From Xanthomonas sp. F10 (GTDB lineage: Bacteria; Pseudomonadota; Gammaproteobacteria; Xanthomonadales; Xanthomonadaceae), in the NCBI RefSeq assembly GCF_014206815.1, contig NZ_JACHNP010000004.1, forward strand, positions 62,001 through 126,000: a stretch of 64,000 nt of DNA, given 5' to 3'. Of the stretch, positions 38,864-47,171 are shown piece after piece (position 1 is the first letter of the stretch; every line of letters starts with the position of its first letter). A program made the translations under genes and the position numbers. The notes beneath the pieces were generated by a model, which was not told the origin of the DNA, did no database searches, and saw nothing but the letters and a program-made list of their open reading frames with translations.

Positions 38864-39595
38864 GTGAATACCGCCGAACCTCCTTTGCAGATCCTGTACC
38901 AGGACGCGCTGCTGGCCGTGGTCGACAAGCCCGCCGGGCTGATGGTCCACGACAGCAAGCTCGCCCGCGGCGAGGACGATTTCCTCGCCGACCGCCTGCG
39001 TGCGCAGCTGGGTCGGCCGATCTTCCTGGTGCACCGGCTGGACCGCGCCACCAGCGGTTGCCTGCTGCTGGCCTTCGACCGCGACACCGCCAGTGCGCTG
39101 GGCAAGGCGCTGATGGGCGGCGAAGTGGACAAGGATTATCTGGCGATCTGCCGCGGCTGGCCGGCCGAGGAGCGCTTCGACGTCGACCACGATCTCGACG
39201 GCGGCCCCGGCAAGCCGCTGAAGAAACCGGCGCAGACCCGCTTCGCGCGCCTGGCCTGCGGCGAACTGCCGGTGCCGTCGGGCGAGTTCGCGACGTCGCG
39301 CTATGCGCTGCTGCGCTGCAGCCCGGTGACCGGGCGCTTCCGGCAGATCCGCCGCCACCTCAAGCATCTTTCGCATCACCTGATCGGCGACACCAGCCAT
39401 GGCGACGGCCGCCACAACCGCATCTTCCGCATGCAAGGCGTGCACCGCATGTTGCTGCACGCCGAGCGCCTGGCGTTTCCGCACCCGGACGGGCATCGGA
39501 TCGCGGTGACGGCGCCGCTGGATGCGGCGTTCGTGCGGGCGTTCGGGTTGTTCGGCTGGGATCCTGCGCCGTGGCAGGTGGATGCGGGAGGATAG
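38864..39595 (+). CDS. truC: RNA pseudouridine synthase, TruC/RluA type
   Basis: 243 residues. The catalytic motif HRLDRATSGCLLLA contains the essential Asp; other RluA-family parts are VVDKPAGLMVH, the segment ..GRFRQIRRHLKHLSHHLIGDTSHGD and HAERLAFPHP. Length and the SRYALLRCSP region fit TruC, which modifies U65 of tRNA. The start is a GTG at 38864, since the first ATG upstream belongs to a low-quality extension. The exact target RNA is inferred from the subgroup only. Confidence 0.82.
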   Translation: MNTAEPPLQILYQDALLAVVDKPAGLMVHDSKLARGEDDFLADRLRAQLGRPIFLVHRLDRATSGCLLLAFDRDTASALGKALMGGEVDKDYLAICRGWPAEERFDVDHDLDGGPGKPLKKPAQTRFARLACGELPVPSGEFATSRYALLRCSPVTGRFRQIRRHLKHLSHHLIGDTSHGDGRHNRIFRMQGVHRMLLHAERLAFPHPDGHRIAVTAPLDAAFVRAFGLFGWDPAPWQVDAGG

Positions 39596-39783
39596 CGGCT
39601 GCCTGATGCTGCGCGTGGGGTGTGCGAGCGACGTCGGTAAGCGCGTTTTTACCGGCCACTGTCACGATCGACGTCGCTCACCCGGAAGTGATCGCGCTTC
39701 CACGTCGGAACTGGCACAGCATCGAGAGGGTGATGCATCCGGATGCGATGTCAGCAGGGAACGCCGCAAGCCTGACGGCTGTC

Positions 39784-39851
39784 GTGGGGGCGGCTTCAGC
39801 CGCGACCGGGCTTCCTCGATAACGCCCGGTCGCGGCTGAAGCCGCTCCTAC
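39784..39851. repeat. REP palindrome
   Basis: GTGGGGGCGGCTTCAGCCGC and its inverse (GCGGCTGAAGCCGCTCCTAC), 27-base arms with a few mismatches and a 14-base centre, in the convergent gap between truC and the DUF2059 gene. Confidence 0.9.
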
Positions 39852-39871
39852 GACGGCAAGATCGGTTTTAG

Positions 39872-40396
39872 TTATTTCGCCGGCGGCGTGTTGACCGTCT
39901 GTTCCAGGTCCTTCTGCAGGTCGGCGAACAGCGGGGTCATCTTCTGCTGGATTGCGCCCATCAGGTTCTGCATCAGCTGCGGGGTCTTGTCGAGCAGGCT
40001 CTGGCCGGCCGGGCTCTCGTAGAACTCGGCCATCGCCAGCACGTCCTGCTTGGAGAAGGTCTGCTTGTACAGGTTGACGTAGAGCGGGCGCATCTCCTGC
40101 CAGGACAGCGCCTTGCGCACGGTGGCCTGGGTGCGCTCCTGGATCTGCTGCAGCTTCTGTTGCTGGGCGGCGTCGAGCGGGTGCTGCGCGGTGAGCTGGG
40201 CAAACTGCTGGCGTTGCATCGCCTCGATCTGCGGCAGCATGGTGTCGAGCATGTTCTGCGCGCGCGAGGCCGACAGCAGGCGGTTGACGTCGGCATCGGT
40301 GGGCGGTTCGGCCAGCGCCGGGACGGCGGCCAGGGCCAGCAGCAGGACCAGCAGCAGGCGCTGCGGCCAACGGAAGAAACGCGGAGTCGGGGACAT
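39872..40396 (-). CDS. DUF2059 exported protein
   Basis: 174 residues with a signal peptide (MSPTPRFFRWPQRLLLVLLL..; cleavage after ALA) and a helical, Gln-rich mature part. The pattern around PLYVNLYKQTFSKQDVLAMAEFYESPAGQ (motif partly quoted) and LLDKTPQLMQ is diagnostic for DUF2059, a periplasmic family of unknown function. It is divergent from arfB by 162 bases. Start ATG at 40396. Confidence 0.88.
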   Translation of the reverse strand: MSPTPRFFRWPQRLLLVLLLALAAVPALAEPPTDADVNRLLSASRAQNMLDTMLPQIEAMQRQQFAQLTAQHPLDAAQQQKLQQIQERTQATVRKALSWQEMRPLYVNLYKQTFSKQDVLAMAEFYESPAGQSLLDKTPQLMQNLMGAIQQKMTPLFADLQKDLEQTVNTPPAK

Positions 40397-40558
40397 GGAG
40401 CATCCTGCAGGACGATGACCGGCGGCCAGAATACGGCAATCGCCGCGGCCCTGCCGTCGCCCGACGGGGCGCCGCGGGCCGGCGACCGCCGGCTGCGCCG
40501 TTCAGTCTTCCCCGGCCCGGAAATCAGGCGGTCCGGCGGATGCCCTACAATCCGCGCC

Positions 40559-40990
40559 ATGGGTAATGGGGCCATCCACATCTCGAGCAGCCTGACGATT
40601 CCGGAGGACGAAATCGTCGAGCGCTTCGTGCGCGCCAGCGGCGCCGGCGGGCAGAACGTCAATAAGGTCGCCACCGCGGTCGAGTTGCGCTTCGACCTGG
40701 CCGGCTCGCCGTCGTTGCCGGAGCCGCTGCGCGCGCGGCTGCTGGCGCGGCGCGATCGGCGCATCACCGCCGAGGGCGTGCTGGTGATCGATGCGCAGCG
40801 CTTCCGTACCCAGGACCGCAACCGCGACGATGCGCGCCAGCGCCTGGCCGAGTTCATCGCCGCCGGGCTGTCGGTGCCGAAGCGGCGCATCGCCACCAAA
40901 CCCTCGCACGGCGCCAAGTTGCGACGCCTGGACGCCAAGCGCGAGCGCAGCCAGATCAAACGCGGCCGGTCGCCCGGCCGCTGGGAGTGA
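40559..40990 (+). CDS. arfB: ArfB, ribosome-rescue peptidyl-tRNA hydrolase
   Basis: 143 residues. The GGQ motif lies in RASGAGGQNVNKVATAV near residue 28, and the basic C-terminal tail (RLDAKRERSQIKRGRSPGRW) is the part that enters the empty mRNA channel of stalled ribosomes. This matches ArfB/YaeJ in length and domain order and is too short for a release factor. Start ATG at 40559. The acyltransferase gene follows after three bases. Confidence 0.93.
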   Translation: MGNGAIHISSSLTIPEDEIVERFVRASGAGGQNVNKVATAVELRFDLAGSPSLPEPLRARLLARRDRRITAEGVLVIDAQRFRTQDRNRDDARQRLAEFIAAGLSVPKRRIATKPSHGAKLRRLDAKRERSQIKRGRSPGRWE

Positions 40991-40993
40991 CTT

Positions 40994-41596
40994 TTGACCG
41001 AACGCGATTACCGCCTGCCCGCAGCGCCGCCGAACATGCCGATGGTCAAGCCCAGCCGCTTCATGCGCTGGCTCGGCCGCACCGCCCTGCGGGTGACCGG
41101 TTGGCGGGTCGTGGGCGAGTTCCCCAACGTGCCGAAGCTGGTGATGATCGTGGCGCCGCATTCGTCCAACTGGGACGGGTTCCTGGGCTTCGCGGTCAAG
41201 TTCGCGGTCGGCTTCGAGGTGCGCGTGCTGGGCAAGACCCAGCTGTTCTGGTGGCCGCTGGGGCCGCTGCTGCGCAAGCTCGGCGGCATTCCGCTGGACC
41301 GCACCTCGCCGCGCGGGGTGGTGGAACAGGCGGTGGCGTTGATCCGCGGCGCCGAGCGCATGTGGTACGTGATCACCCCCGAGGGCACGCGCAAGCGCGT
41401 GGAGAAGTGGAAGACCGGCTTCTGGAAGATCGCCCACGGCGCGCAGGTCCCGATTTTTCCGGTGTACTTCGACTATCCCAGCCGTACCGTCGGCCTCGGC
41501 GAGCCGGTGTACACCAGCGAGGACATGCAGGCCGACATCGCCGCAATCCGCACCTGGTACCGGCCATGGCGCGGCAAGCATCGCGACACGTTGTGA
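40994..41596 (+). CDS. PlsC-like 1-acylglycerol-3-phosphate acyltransferase
   Basis: 200 residues. Acyltransferase motifs: HSSNWD (the H-x4-D pair), LGGIPLDRTS, TPEGTRKRVEKWKTGF and FPVYFDYP. The start is a TTG at 40994, chosen because GGGAG is 6-7 bases upstream and overlaps the end of arfB; the first ATG (MPMVKPSRFM) lies 14 codons in. An outlying PlsC family member; it probably acts on lipid at the membrane. Substrate not certain. Confidence 0.85.
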   Translation: MTERDYRLPAAPPNMPMVKPSRFMRWLGRTALRVTGWRVVGEFPNVPKLVMIVAPHSSNWDGFLGFAVKFAVGFEVRVLGKTQLFWWPLGPLLRKLGGIPLDRTSPRGVVEQAVALIRGAERMWYVITPEGTRKRVEKWKTGFWKIAHGAQVPIFPVYFDYPSRTVGLGEPVYTSEDMQADIAAIRTWYRPWRGKHRDTL

Positions 41597-42256
41597 GCGG
41601 CAGCGGCGGCTGACGGCGACGCCCATCCGCCGCCTTGACCAACGGTACCAACCGATGTCGTAGGAGCGGCTTCAGCCGCGACCGGGACATCGGGAACGGC
41701 CCGGTCGCGGCTGAAGCCGCTCCTACGGGGGGAATGGTCGGGCGCCCTTGTGGGAGGGACTTCAGTCCCGAAGCATGAAGGTGGTCAGTTAGCTTTGGGC
41801 TTTACCCGTCGCGGCTGAAGCCGCTCCTACAGGTGCGGCGCCAGCAGAGGGCGCGCTTGTGGGAGGGACTTCAGTCCCGACGCGCATCTGTCGTTTTACT
41901 CAACAGCACCAACCGATGTCGTAGGAGCGGCTTCAGCCGCGACCGGGACATCGGGAACGCTCCGGTCGCGGCTGAAGCCGCTCCTACGGGGGTATTGATC
42001 GGGCGTCCTTGTGGGAGGGACTTCAGTCCCGACGACTGACGGGGTCAGCCCGCTTCGGTTCCATGCGTCGCGACTGAAGTCGCTCCCACATGCGCCCTGC
42101 AGTGCATCGGTGCCGCGTCGGTGCCAATGCGCTGGACCTTGCGCCTGCACGCACAGGCCGAGTGTCTGTTGTAGGAGCGGCTGCAGCCGCGACAGGCCTT
42201 CGGTAACGCCTGTTGCGGCTGCAGCCGCTCCTACATCATCGCTTGGACGCCCCGCG
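41597..42256. other. REP-packed convergent gap
   Basis: 660 bases between the acyltransferase (+) and the TonB receptor (-). It contains no gene. About half of it is made of REP units of two related families, listed separately, with a short unique stretch at 42090-42170. Confidence 0.9.
41660..42234. repeat. Cluster of REP units of two types
   Basis: Type A (GTAGGAGCGGCTTCAGCCGC arms): paired palindromes at 41660-41726, 41921-41987 and a variant with CTGCAG core at 42171-42234; a single arm at 41805-41830. Type B (GTGGGAGGGACTTCAGTCCCGA): single units at 41750-41771, 41859-41880 and 42011-42032, and an inverted hybrid single unit at 42066-42089. The block 41650-41780 is nearly repeated at 41911-42040, suggesting a segmental duplication of about 260 bases offset. 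Spacing is irregular and orientation alternates. Confidence 0.92.
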
Positions 42257-45200
42257 CTACAACGCGCTGCCGCCGAACTTCTGCGTGTACTGCAGGTACA
42301 CGCTGCGGCCCACGGTGTCGAACCAGGACACGTCGTAGTACGGATACGCCGTGTAGGTGCGGTCGTGCGGCGGCATCGTGTCGAACAGGTTGGTCACCGT
42401 CAGCGACAGCTGCGCGTGGTCGGTGAAGCGGTACTGCAGCGAGGCGTTGTAGCGGTAGGTGGCACCGATCCACGGACTGTCGCCGCTCTCCGGGTCGTAG
42501 ACCTGATCGTAGGAATCGGAACTCGGCAGCCGGCCCAGGCGTTCGCCGTGCAGCGTCGCGGTCCAGGCGTTGCGCTCCCACGACACGCTGGCGCTGGCCT
42601 TGGTGCGCGGGATGTCGTAGCCGCTGTTGACCGCGAACTCGTCCACCATCGCTTCGCCGGCATACACCTGGATGTCGTGGCGGCGCACCCAGGTGTAGTT
42701 GCCGCTCAGGCGGAAGGTGCCGATGCCGGTGTCGAGACGGTACTGCGCGCTCAGGTCGACGCCGTTGGTGCGTTCGCGGGCGATGTTGATCGGGTTGACG
42801 TAGACCCCGTACAGGCGGCCGTCGGCGCTGCGGGTCACCCGCGCCAGCGCCTGCTGGCAGGTGGTGGAGGCCGCCTGCAGCACGCCAAGGCGGCAATCGG
42901 CCTCGTCGCGCAGCACCTGGTCCACGCGCAGGTCCTGCACCTGGTCGCGCATGTCGATGTCGAAGTAGTCCAGCGACAGGTCCAGGTCGGCCATCGGCGA
43001 CCACACCAGGCCGGCGGTCCACGAGGTGCTGTTCTCCGGGTCCAGCGCGCGGTTGCCGCTGCGGCCGCGGATCACCGCTTCCTCGTTGTAGCTGCAGTCC
43101 TGGATCGCCACGCCCGGCTCCTCGCTGGCGCAGCGGTAGTAGTCCACGCCGGTGGTCTCGTCGTTGCCGGGGCCGGCGTACACGTAGTGCAGGTCGGGCG
43201 CGCGGAACGCGGTGCCATAGGAGCCGCGCACCAGCAGCGACTGCACCGGCCGCCACTCCAGCCCGCCGCTGTAGGTGAACTTGCCTAGCGAGCGCCCGGC
43301 GAAGCGGTACTGGTCGTAGCGCCCGGCCAGGCTCAGCGACACCGTCGACAGCACCGGCAGGCGCAGCTCGCTGGCCAGTGCCCAGCGGTTGCGGCTGCCG
43401 TGGCCGTCGGAGTCCTTCCAACTGTAGTAGTAGTACTGCGTGGCCAGCGGATCCGGGCGCAGGGTGTAGGCCTGGTTGCCGAATTCGGCGGTCGCGGCCA
43501 TGCCGGCATCGCCGCCGGGCAGCGAGAACAGCGCGGTGTTGGTGGCGGTGAAGGCGAGGGTGTCGGTGCGCGAGCGCGGCTGGTACACCGTGCGCCGGGC
43601 GATGCTGTCGTACTCGGCACGGCTCAGCGGCGTGTACAGGCGCTGCGGGTCGGCGTCGAAGATCGGCAGCCCCGAATCCTCGTCCACGCCCAGTTGCGGG
43701 CCGAGGAACAGCGCGTTGGCGCGCGCGGCGACGATCTGCGGCCAGCTGATCGTGGCCTGGTACTGCGAGTGGCTGAGGCTGGCTTCGTAGTCCCAGTCCG
43801 CGCCCAGGCGGCCCTTGAACCCGGTGGTGACGCTGAAGGTCTTTTGCCGTGTGCGGATGGTGCCGGCATCGAGGCCGCCCATTTCCTCCGGGCTGAACTG
43901 GCGGCCCCAGGCTTCCACCTGGCCGGTGGCCTGGTTGTAGAAATAGCCCTGCTCGTTGCCGTCCGGGGCCATGTAGCCCCACTGGGTCACGTCGCGGAAC
44001 AGCGACAGCTCGTGGTAGCCCACCTGCACGTCGGCGAACCACTCGCTGCCGTTGTCGAAGGCGTAGCGCAGCGAGGCGTAGCCGTTGAGGCCGCGGCGCT
44101 TGTTGGTGATGGTGCCGTACCCGATCGAGGCGCTGCTGCCGCAGAACGCGCCATAGCCCGGGCGGGTGGCGTAGCCGGTGCTGCCGCCGTTGAGCGCGGA
44201 CACCGCCGCGCAGGTGTCCGCGCCCGGATCGAGATAGTTGTCGTCGTAATCGGTGCGCAGGAAGGTGCGCCGCGGCACCTGCGCGCGTGCGGTGGGGCCG
44301 TCCAGGGTGCTGTCCTGGCGGCCGCGCTGATAGGCCCACAGCGGCGTCTGCGACACCAGTTCGGCGCCGAACACCGCGTCGAAGTTGCCGCGCGACCAGC
44401 CGCTGCTGAGGCTGAGGTTGAAGCTCTCGCCGCCGCCGCGGGTGGTGTCGCCGAAACGGTAGTCCAGCGTGGTGCCGTCGGCGTGCTTCTTGAGGATGAA
44501 GTTGACCACGCCGGAGATCGCGTCCGAGCCGTAGATCGCCGAGGCGCTGCCGGTCAGGATCTCGATGCGGTCGATCATGCCCAGCGGGATGTTGGAGATG
44601 TCGGTGAAGTTGCTGCGGCCCTTGAACGGCATCGGGAAGTCGGCGATGCGGCGGCCGTTGACCAGCACCAGCGTGTGGTTGGGGCCGAGTCCGCGCAGGT
44701 CCACCTGCTGCGCGCCGGGTGAGAAGTCGGCGCCGCTGGCCGACTGCGGGCTCTGCGTTTCGCCGCCGTTCTGGGTCATCGCGCGCAGCACGTCCGGCAC
44801 CGAGGTGAAGCCGTTGGCCTTGATCTGCTCGGCGCTGATCACGCTGATCGGCGCCGGGCCTTCCACCTGCGTGCGCGGAATGCGCGAGCCGGTGACGCGC
44901 AGGGTGTCCAGTTGCGCCACCGGGGCGTCAGGTACAGCTGCAGGCGTCGGCGTGGCGACACGGGCCGCTGGCGTGCGCGCCGGAGCCGGCGCCTGACGCC
45001 GCACCAGCCACGCGCCGGAGGCGTCGCGCTCGGCGACGAAACCGCTGCCGCGCAGTACCTGCTGCAGCGCCTGCGCGGTATCCAGGCGGCCGTGCGCACC
45101 GCCACTGCGTGCTTCGCCCAGTTGGTCGGCCCGATAGAGCAATTGCACGCCGGATTGCCGCGCCAAGGCGTCCAGCGCCGCACGCAGCGGGCCGGCGGGG

Positions 45201-45304
45201 ACGTCCACCGTGCCGGTGGCGGCCACGGCAGCGGGTTGCGCCTGCGCCGCGCAGGCGCTCGCACAGGCCATGCTCAGCAGCAGGGCACGCATCGGATACC
45301 GCAT
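42257..45304 (-). CDS. TonB-dependent receptor with STN signalling domain
   Basis: 1015 residues: signal peptide (MRYPMRALLLSMACASACAA), STN domain (about 28-100), linker, plug from about residue 135 (LDTLRVTGSRIPRTQVEGPA, then PISVISAEQIKANGFTSVPD), and a 22-strand barrel ending in YLQYTQKF. The STN domain signals to an anti-sigma factor, and a FecR and sigma factor follow in the same operon. The receptor shows a Ser/Gly-rich plug typical of the large Xanthomonas receptors. Ligand unknown. The start at 45304 follows a GGGGGAG ribosome site. Confidence 0.94.
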   Translation of the reverse strand: MRYPMRALLLSMACASACAAQAQPAAVAATGTVDVPAGPLRAALDALARQSGVQLLYRADQLGEARSGGAHGRLDTAQALQQVLRGSGFVAERDASGAWLVRRQAPAPARTPAARVATPTPAAVPDAPVAQLDTLRVTGSRIPRTQVEGPAPISVISAEQIKANGFTSVPDVLRAMTQNGGETQSPQSASGADFSPGAQQVDLRGLGPNHTLVLVNGRRIADFPMPFKGRSNFTDISNIPLGMIDRIEILTGSASAIYGSDAISGVVNFILKKHADGTTLDYRFGDTTRGGGESFNLSLSSGWSRGNFDAVFGAELVSQTPLWAYQRGRQDSTLDGPTARAQVPRRTFLRTDYDDNYLDPGADTCAAVSALNGGSTGYATRPGYGAFCGSSASIGYGTITNKRRGLNGYASLRYAFDNGSEWFADVQVGYHELSLFRDVTQWGYMAPDGNEQGYFYNQATGQVEAWGRQFSPEEMGGLDAGTIRTRQKTFSVTTGFKGRLGADWDYEASLSHSQYQATISWPQIVAARANALFLGPQLGVDEDSGLPIFDADPQRLYTPLSRAEYDSIARRTVYQPRSRTDTLAFTATNTALFSLPGGDAGMAATAEFGNQAYTLRPDPLATQYYYYSWKDSDGHGSRNRWALASELRLPVLSTVSLSLAGRYDQYRFAGRSLGKFTYSGGLEWRPVQSLLVRGSYGTAFRAPDLHYVYAGPGNDETTGVDYYRCASEEPGVAIQDCSYNEEAVIRGRSGNRALDPENSTSWTAGLVWSPMADLDLSLDYFDIDMRDQVQDLRVDQVLRDEADCRLGVLQAASTTCQQALARVTRSADGRLYGVYVNPINIARERTNGVDLSAQYRLDTGIGTFRLSGNYTWVRRHDIQVYAGEAMVDEFAVNSGYDIPRTKASASVSWERNAWTATLHGERLGRLPSSDSYDQVYDPESGDSPWIGATYRYNASLQYRFTDHAQLSLTVTNLFDTMPPHDRTYTAYPYYDVSWFDTVGRSVYLQYTQKFGGSAL

Positions 45305-45405
45305 CGAGTTTTCTCCCCCAAACGGGCGCGGAGCGCGCCTTCGTAGCTCCAGGACGAACGAGACCGGCAAATCCCCCCGCCATCGCGCACGCCGGCGCGG
45401 GCGGC

Positions 45406-46461
45406 TTACCGGCTGTGCAACAGCACCGTGTCGCCGCGGCGCTCGGCGCGGATCGGGAAGCCCTGTTCGAGCAGGCGCACGAAGGCGTCGACGTTGGACC
45501 AGCGCACGTTGCCGCCGACCCGCAGCGCCGCGGCGCCGGCATCGGCGACCTGCAGCTTGATCGTGTTGTAGCGGTTGAACTCGGCCACCGCCGCCTGTAG
45601 CGGGGTGTCGTCGAAACTCAGGTAGCCGCTGCGCCAGTCCAGCGCGCGCTCGGCCTCGGCCAGCGCCACCCGGCGCACCAGCACCCCGTGCGGGCCGGCC
45701 TGGGCGATGCTGCCGGCAGGCAGCAGCAACGGTGGCGCGTGCGGTGCATCGGCCGACTCCAGCCGCACCGTGCCTTCGGTCACCACCACGCGCAGCGCGT
45801 CGGCGTCGCGGCGCACCGCGAAGCGCGTGCCCACCGCCACCACCTGGCGCGCGCCGCTGGCGACCACGAACGGCCGGCCCGGGTCCTTGCTCACCGCGAA
45901 GAACGCTTCGCCGCGCTGCAGGTCGATATGCCGCTGCGCGCGCGACAGCGCCACGGCGATGCGGCTGTCGCTGCTCAGCGTGGCCTGCGAGCCGTCGGCC
46001 AGGGCCACCGGCCGCAACTGCCCGGTGACGCTGGCGTAGGCGGTCGGCACCGGTTCGACGGCATGGCGCCAGACCAGGGACAACACCGCGGCACCGAGCA
46101 GCGTCGCCGCCAGCGCGGCCGGCCAGCGCCGTCGCGGGCGCGCGGGCGAACGCGGGGCGAAGCGCAGGTCGCGCAGATCCGGTGCGGCCGCCGCCGCGGC
46201 GGGCGGCGCCGCCGCGCTACGGCCGCCCAGGCCCTGCCAGCGGCCGCGTTCGGGCACCTGCCCGTCGCGTTGGCCTGCGCCCAGCGCCTGCAGGCGCCCG
46301 CTTTCCTGCCAGGCCGCCTGCAGGCGCAGGAACGCCACCCGGTGCGCGGTGGCCGCGGCCAGCCACGCGTCCAGGCGCGCCTGCCGTGCGTCGGTCCAGT
46401 CGCCGCGGTCGCGCCGCGCCAGCCAGGCCGCCGCACGCGCCTCAATCCACTTGCTGTCCAT
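45406..46461 (-). CDS. FecR-family anti-sigma/signal transducer
   Basis: 351 residues. DUF4880 N-terminal region (about 1-60: EARAAAWLARRDRGDWTDARQARLDAWLAAATAHRVAF in part), an Ala-rich linker, one membrane helix (about 112-130) and the FecR domain (ASVTGQLRPVALADGSQATLSSDS, FVVASGARQVVAVGTRFAVRR). The C-terminal part contacts the receptor STN domain. It overlaps the sigma factor by 20 bases and precedes the receptor gene by 101 bases: a complete cell-surface signalling set. Confidence 0.93.
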   Translation of the reverse strand: MDSKWIEARAAAWLARRDRGDWTDARQARLDAWLAAATAHRVAFLRLQAAWQESGRLQALGAGQRDGQVPERGRWQGLGGRSAAAPPAAAAAAPDLRDLRFAPRSPARPRRRWPAALAATLLGAAVLSLVWRHAVEPVPTAYASVTGQLRPVALADGSQATLSSDSRIAVALSRAQRHIDLQRGEAFFAVSKDPGRPFVVASGARQVVAVGTRFAVRRDADALRVVVTEGTVRLESADAPHAPPLLLPAGSIAQAGPHGVLVRRVALAEAERALDWRSGYLSFDDTPLQAAVAEFNRYNTIKLQVADAGAAALRVGGNVRWSNVDAFVRLLEQGFPIRAERRGDTVLLHSR

Positions 46462-47014
46462 CGCGTGCGCGCGCCTGCAACGGCGCCGCCGGCGCCGTCG
46501 CGCCCTCGTCGCCATGGAAATGATCGGCCAGCAAGCGCATGCCCCGGGCCACCTGCTTCTCCACGCTCTTCTCGCTGATCCCCAGGCGCACGGCCACCTC
46601 CTTCTGTGGCAGTTCCTCGACCCGCCGCAACCAGACCACGCTGCGACAGCGGTCCGGCAAGCGGTCGAAGGCCGCGGCCAGCCGGCCCAGCACCTGGCGT
46701 CCGCCGCACCAGCGTTCCGGCGACAGCTCATCTACCAGGACGTGCATCGACTCCAGATCCCCCACCGCCTCGATCGACACCACCCGATTGCGGCGCAGGC
46801 GGTCGGTCATCAGGTGCCGCGCGGTGGCGAACAGGAACGACTTGGGCAGGCTCGGCCGGGACTTGCCCGCAGCCTCGTAGACGCGCACATAGATCTCCTG
46901 GCGCAGGTCGTGCCATTCCTCGCGATGCGGCCAGCAGCGCCGCAGGTAGCCGCTGAGCGCCTGCTCGTGGACCAGGATTTCTTGGACGAACCAATCGTCG
47001 AGGGAAGCGGACAT
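46442..47014 (-). CDS. ECF sigma factor, FecI-like
   Basis: 190 residues with sigma region 2 (EWHDLRQEIYVRVYEAA, SFLFATARHLMTDRLRR) and region 4 (LPDRCRSVVWLRRVEELPQKEVAVRLGIS, partly quoted). The C-terminal tail is Ala-rich. Start ATG at 47014 (MSASLDDWFV). It probably drives the receptor operon and perhaps the divergent cyanophycinase fusion gene, whose start is 157 bases away. It is the first gene of the sigma-FecR-receptor unit. Confidence 0.92.
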   Translation of the reverse strand: MSASLDDWFVQEILVHEQALSGYLRRCWPHREEWHDLRQEIYVRVYEAAGKSRPSLPKSFLFATARHLMTDRLRRNRVVSIEAVGDLESMHVLVDELSPERWCGGRQVLGRLAAAFDRLPDRCRSVVWLRRVEELPQKEVAVRLGISEKSVEKQVARGMRLLADHFHGDEGATAPAAPLQARARDGQQVD

Positions 47015-47171
47015 GGATCCCACATTAGCCGATCGCCGGCAGCTGCGGGCAAGTGCCGCGCAGGCGAACGTGGGAGGGTGGCGGTGGCGGGGGGAAACCG
47101 TGCCGCCGTTCGTCCCCTCTCAGCAGCGAGCCGCACGCTCGCCTGCCCGTCCCGTTCCCGAGGAGATCCGC

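Noticed and set aside
41650-42240. Repeat block read as a CRISPR array
   Set aside because: Units are palindromic, of two types, in both orientations, and with irregular spacing; they also occur singly elsewhere in the window. This is REP, not CRISPR.
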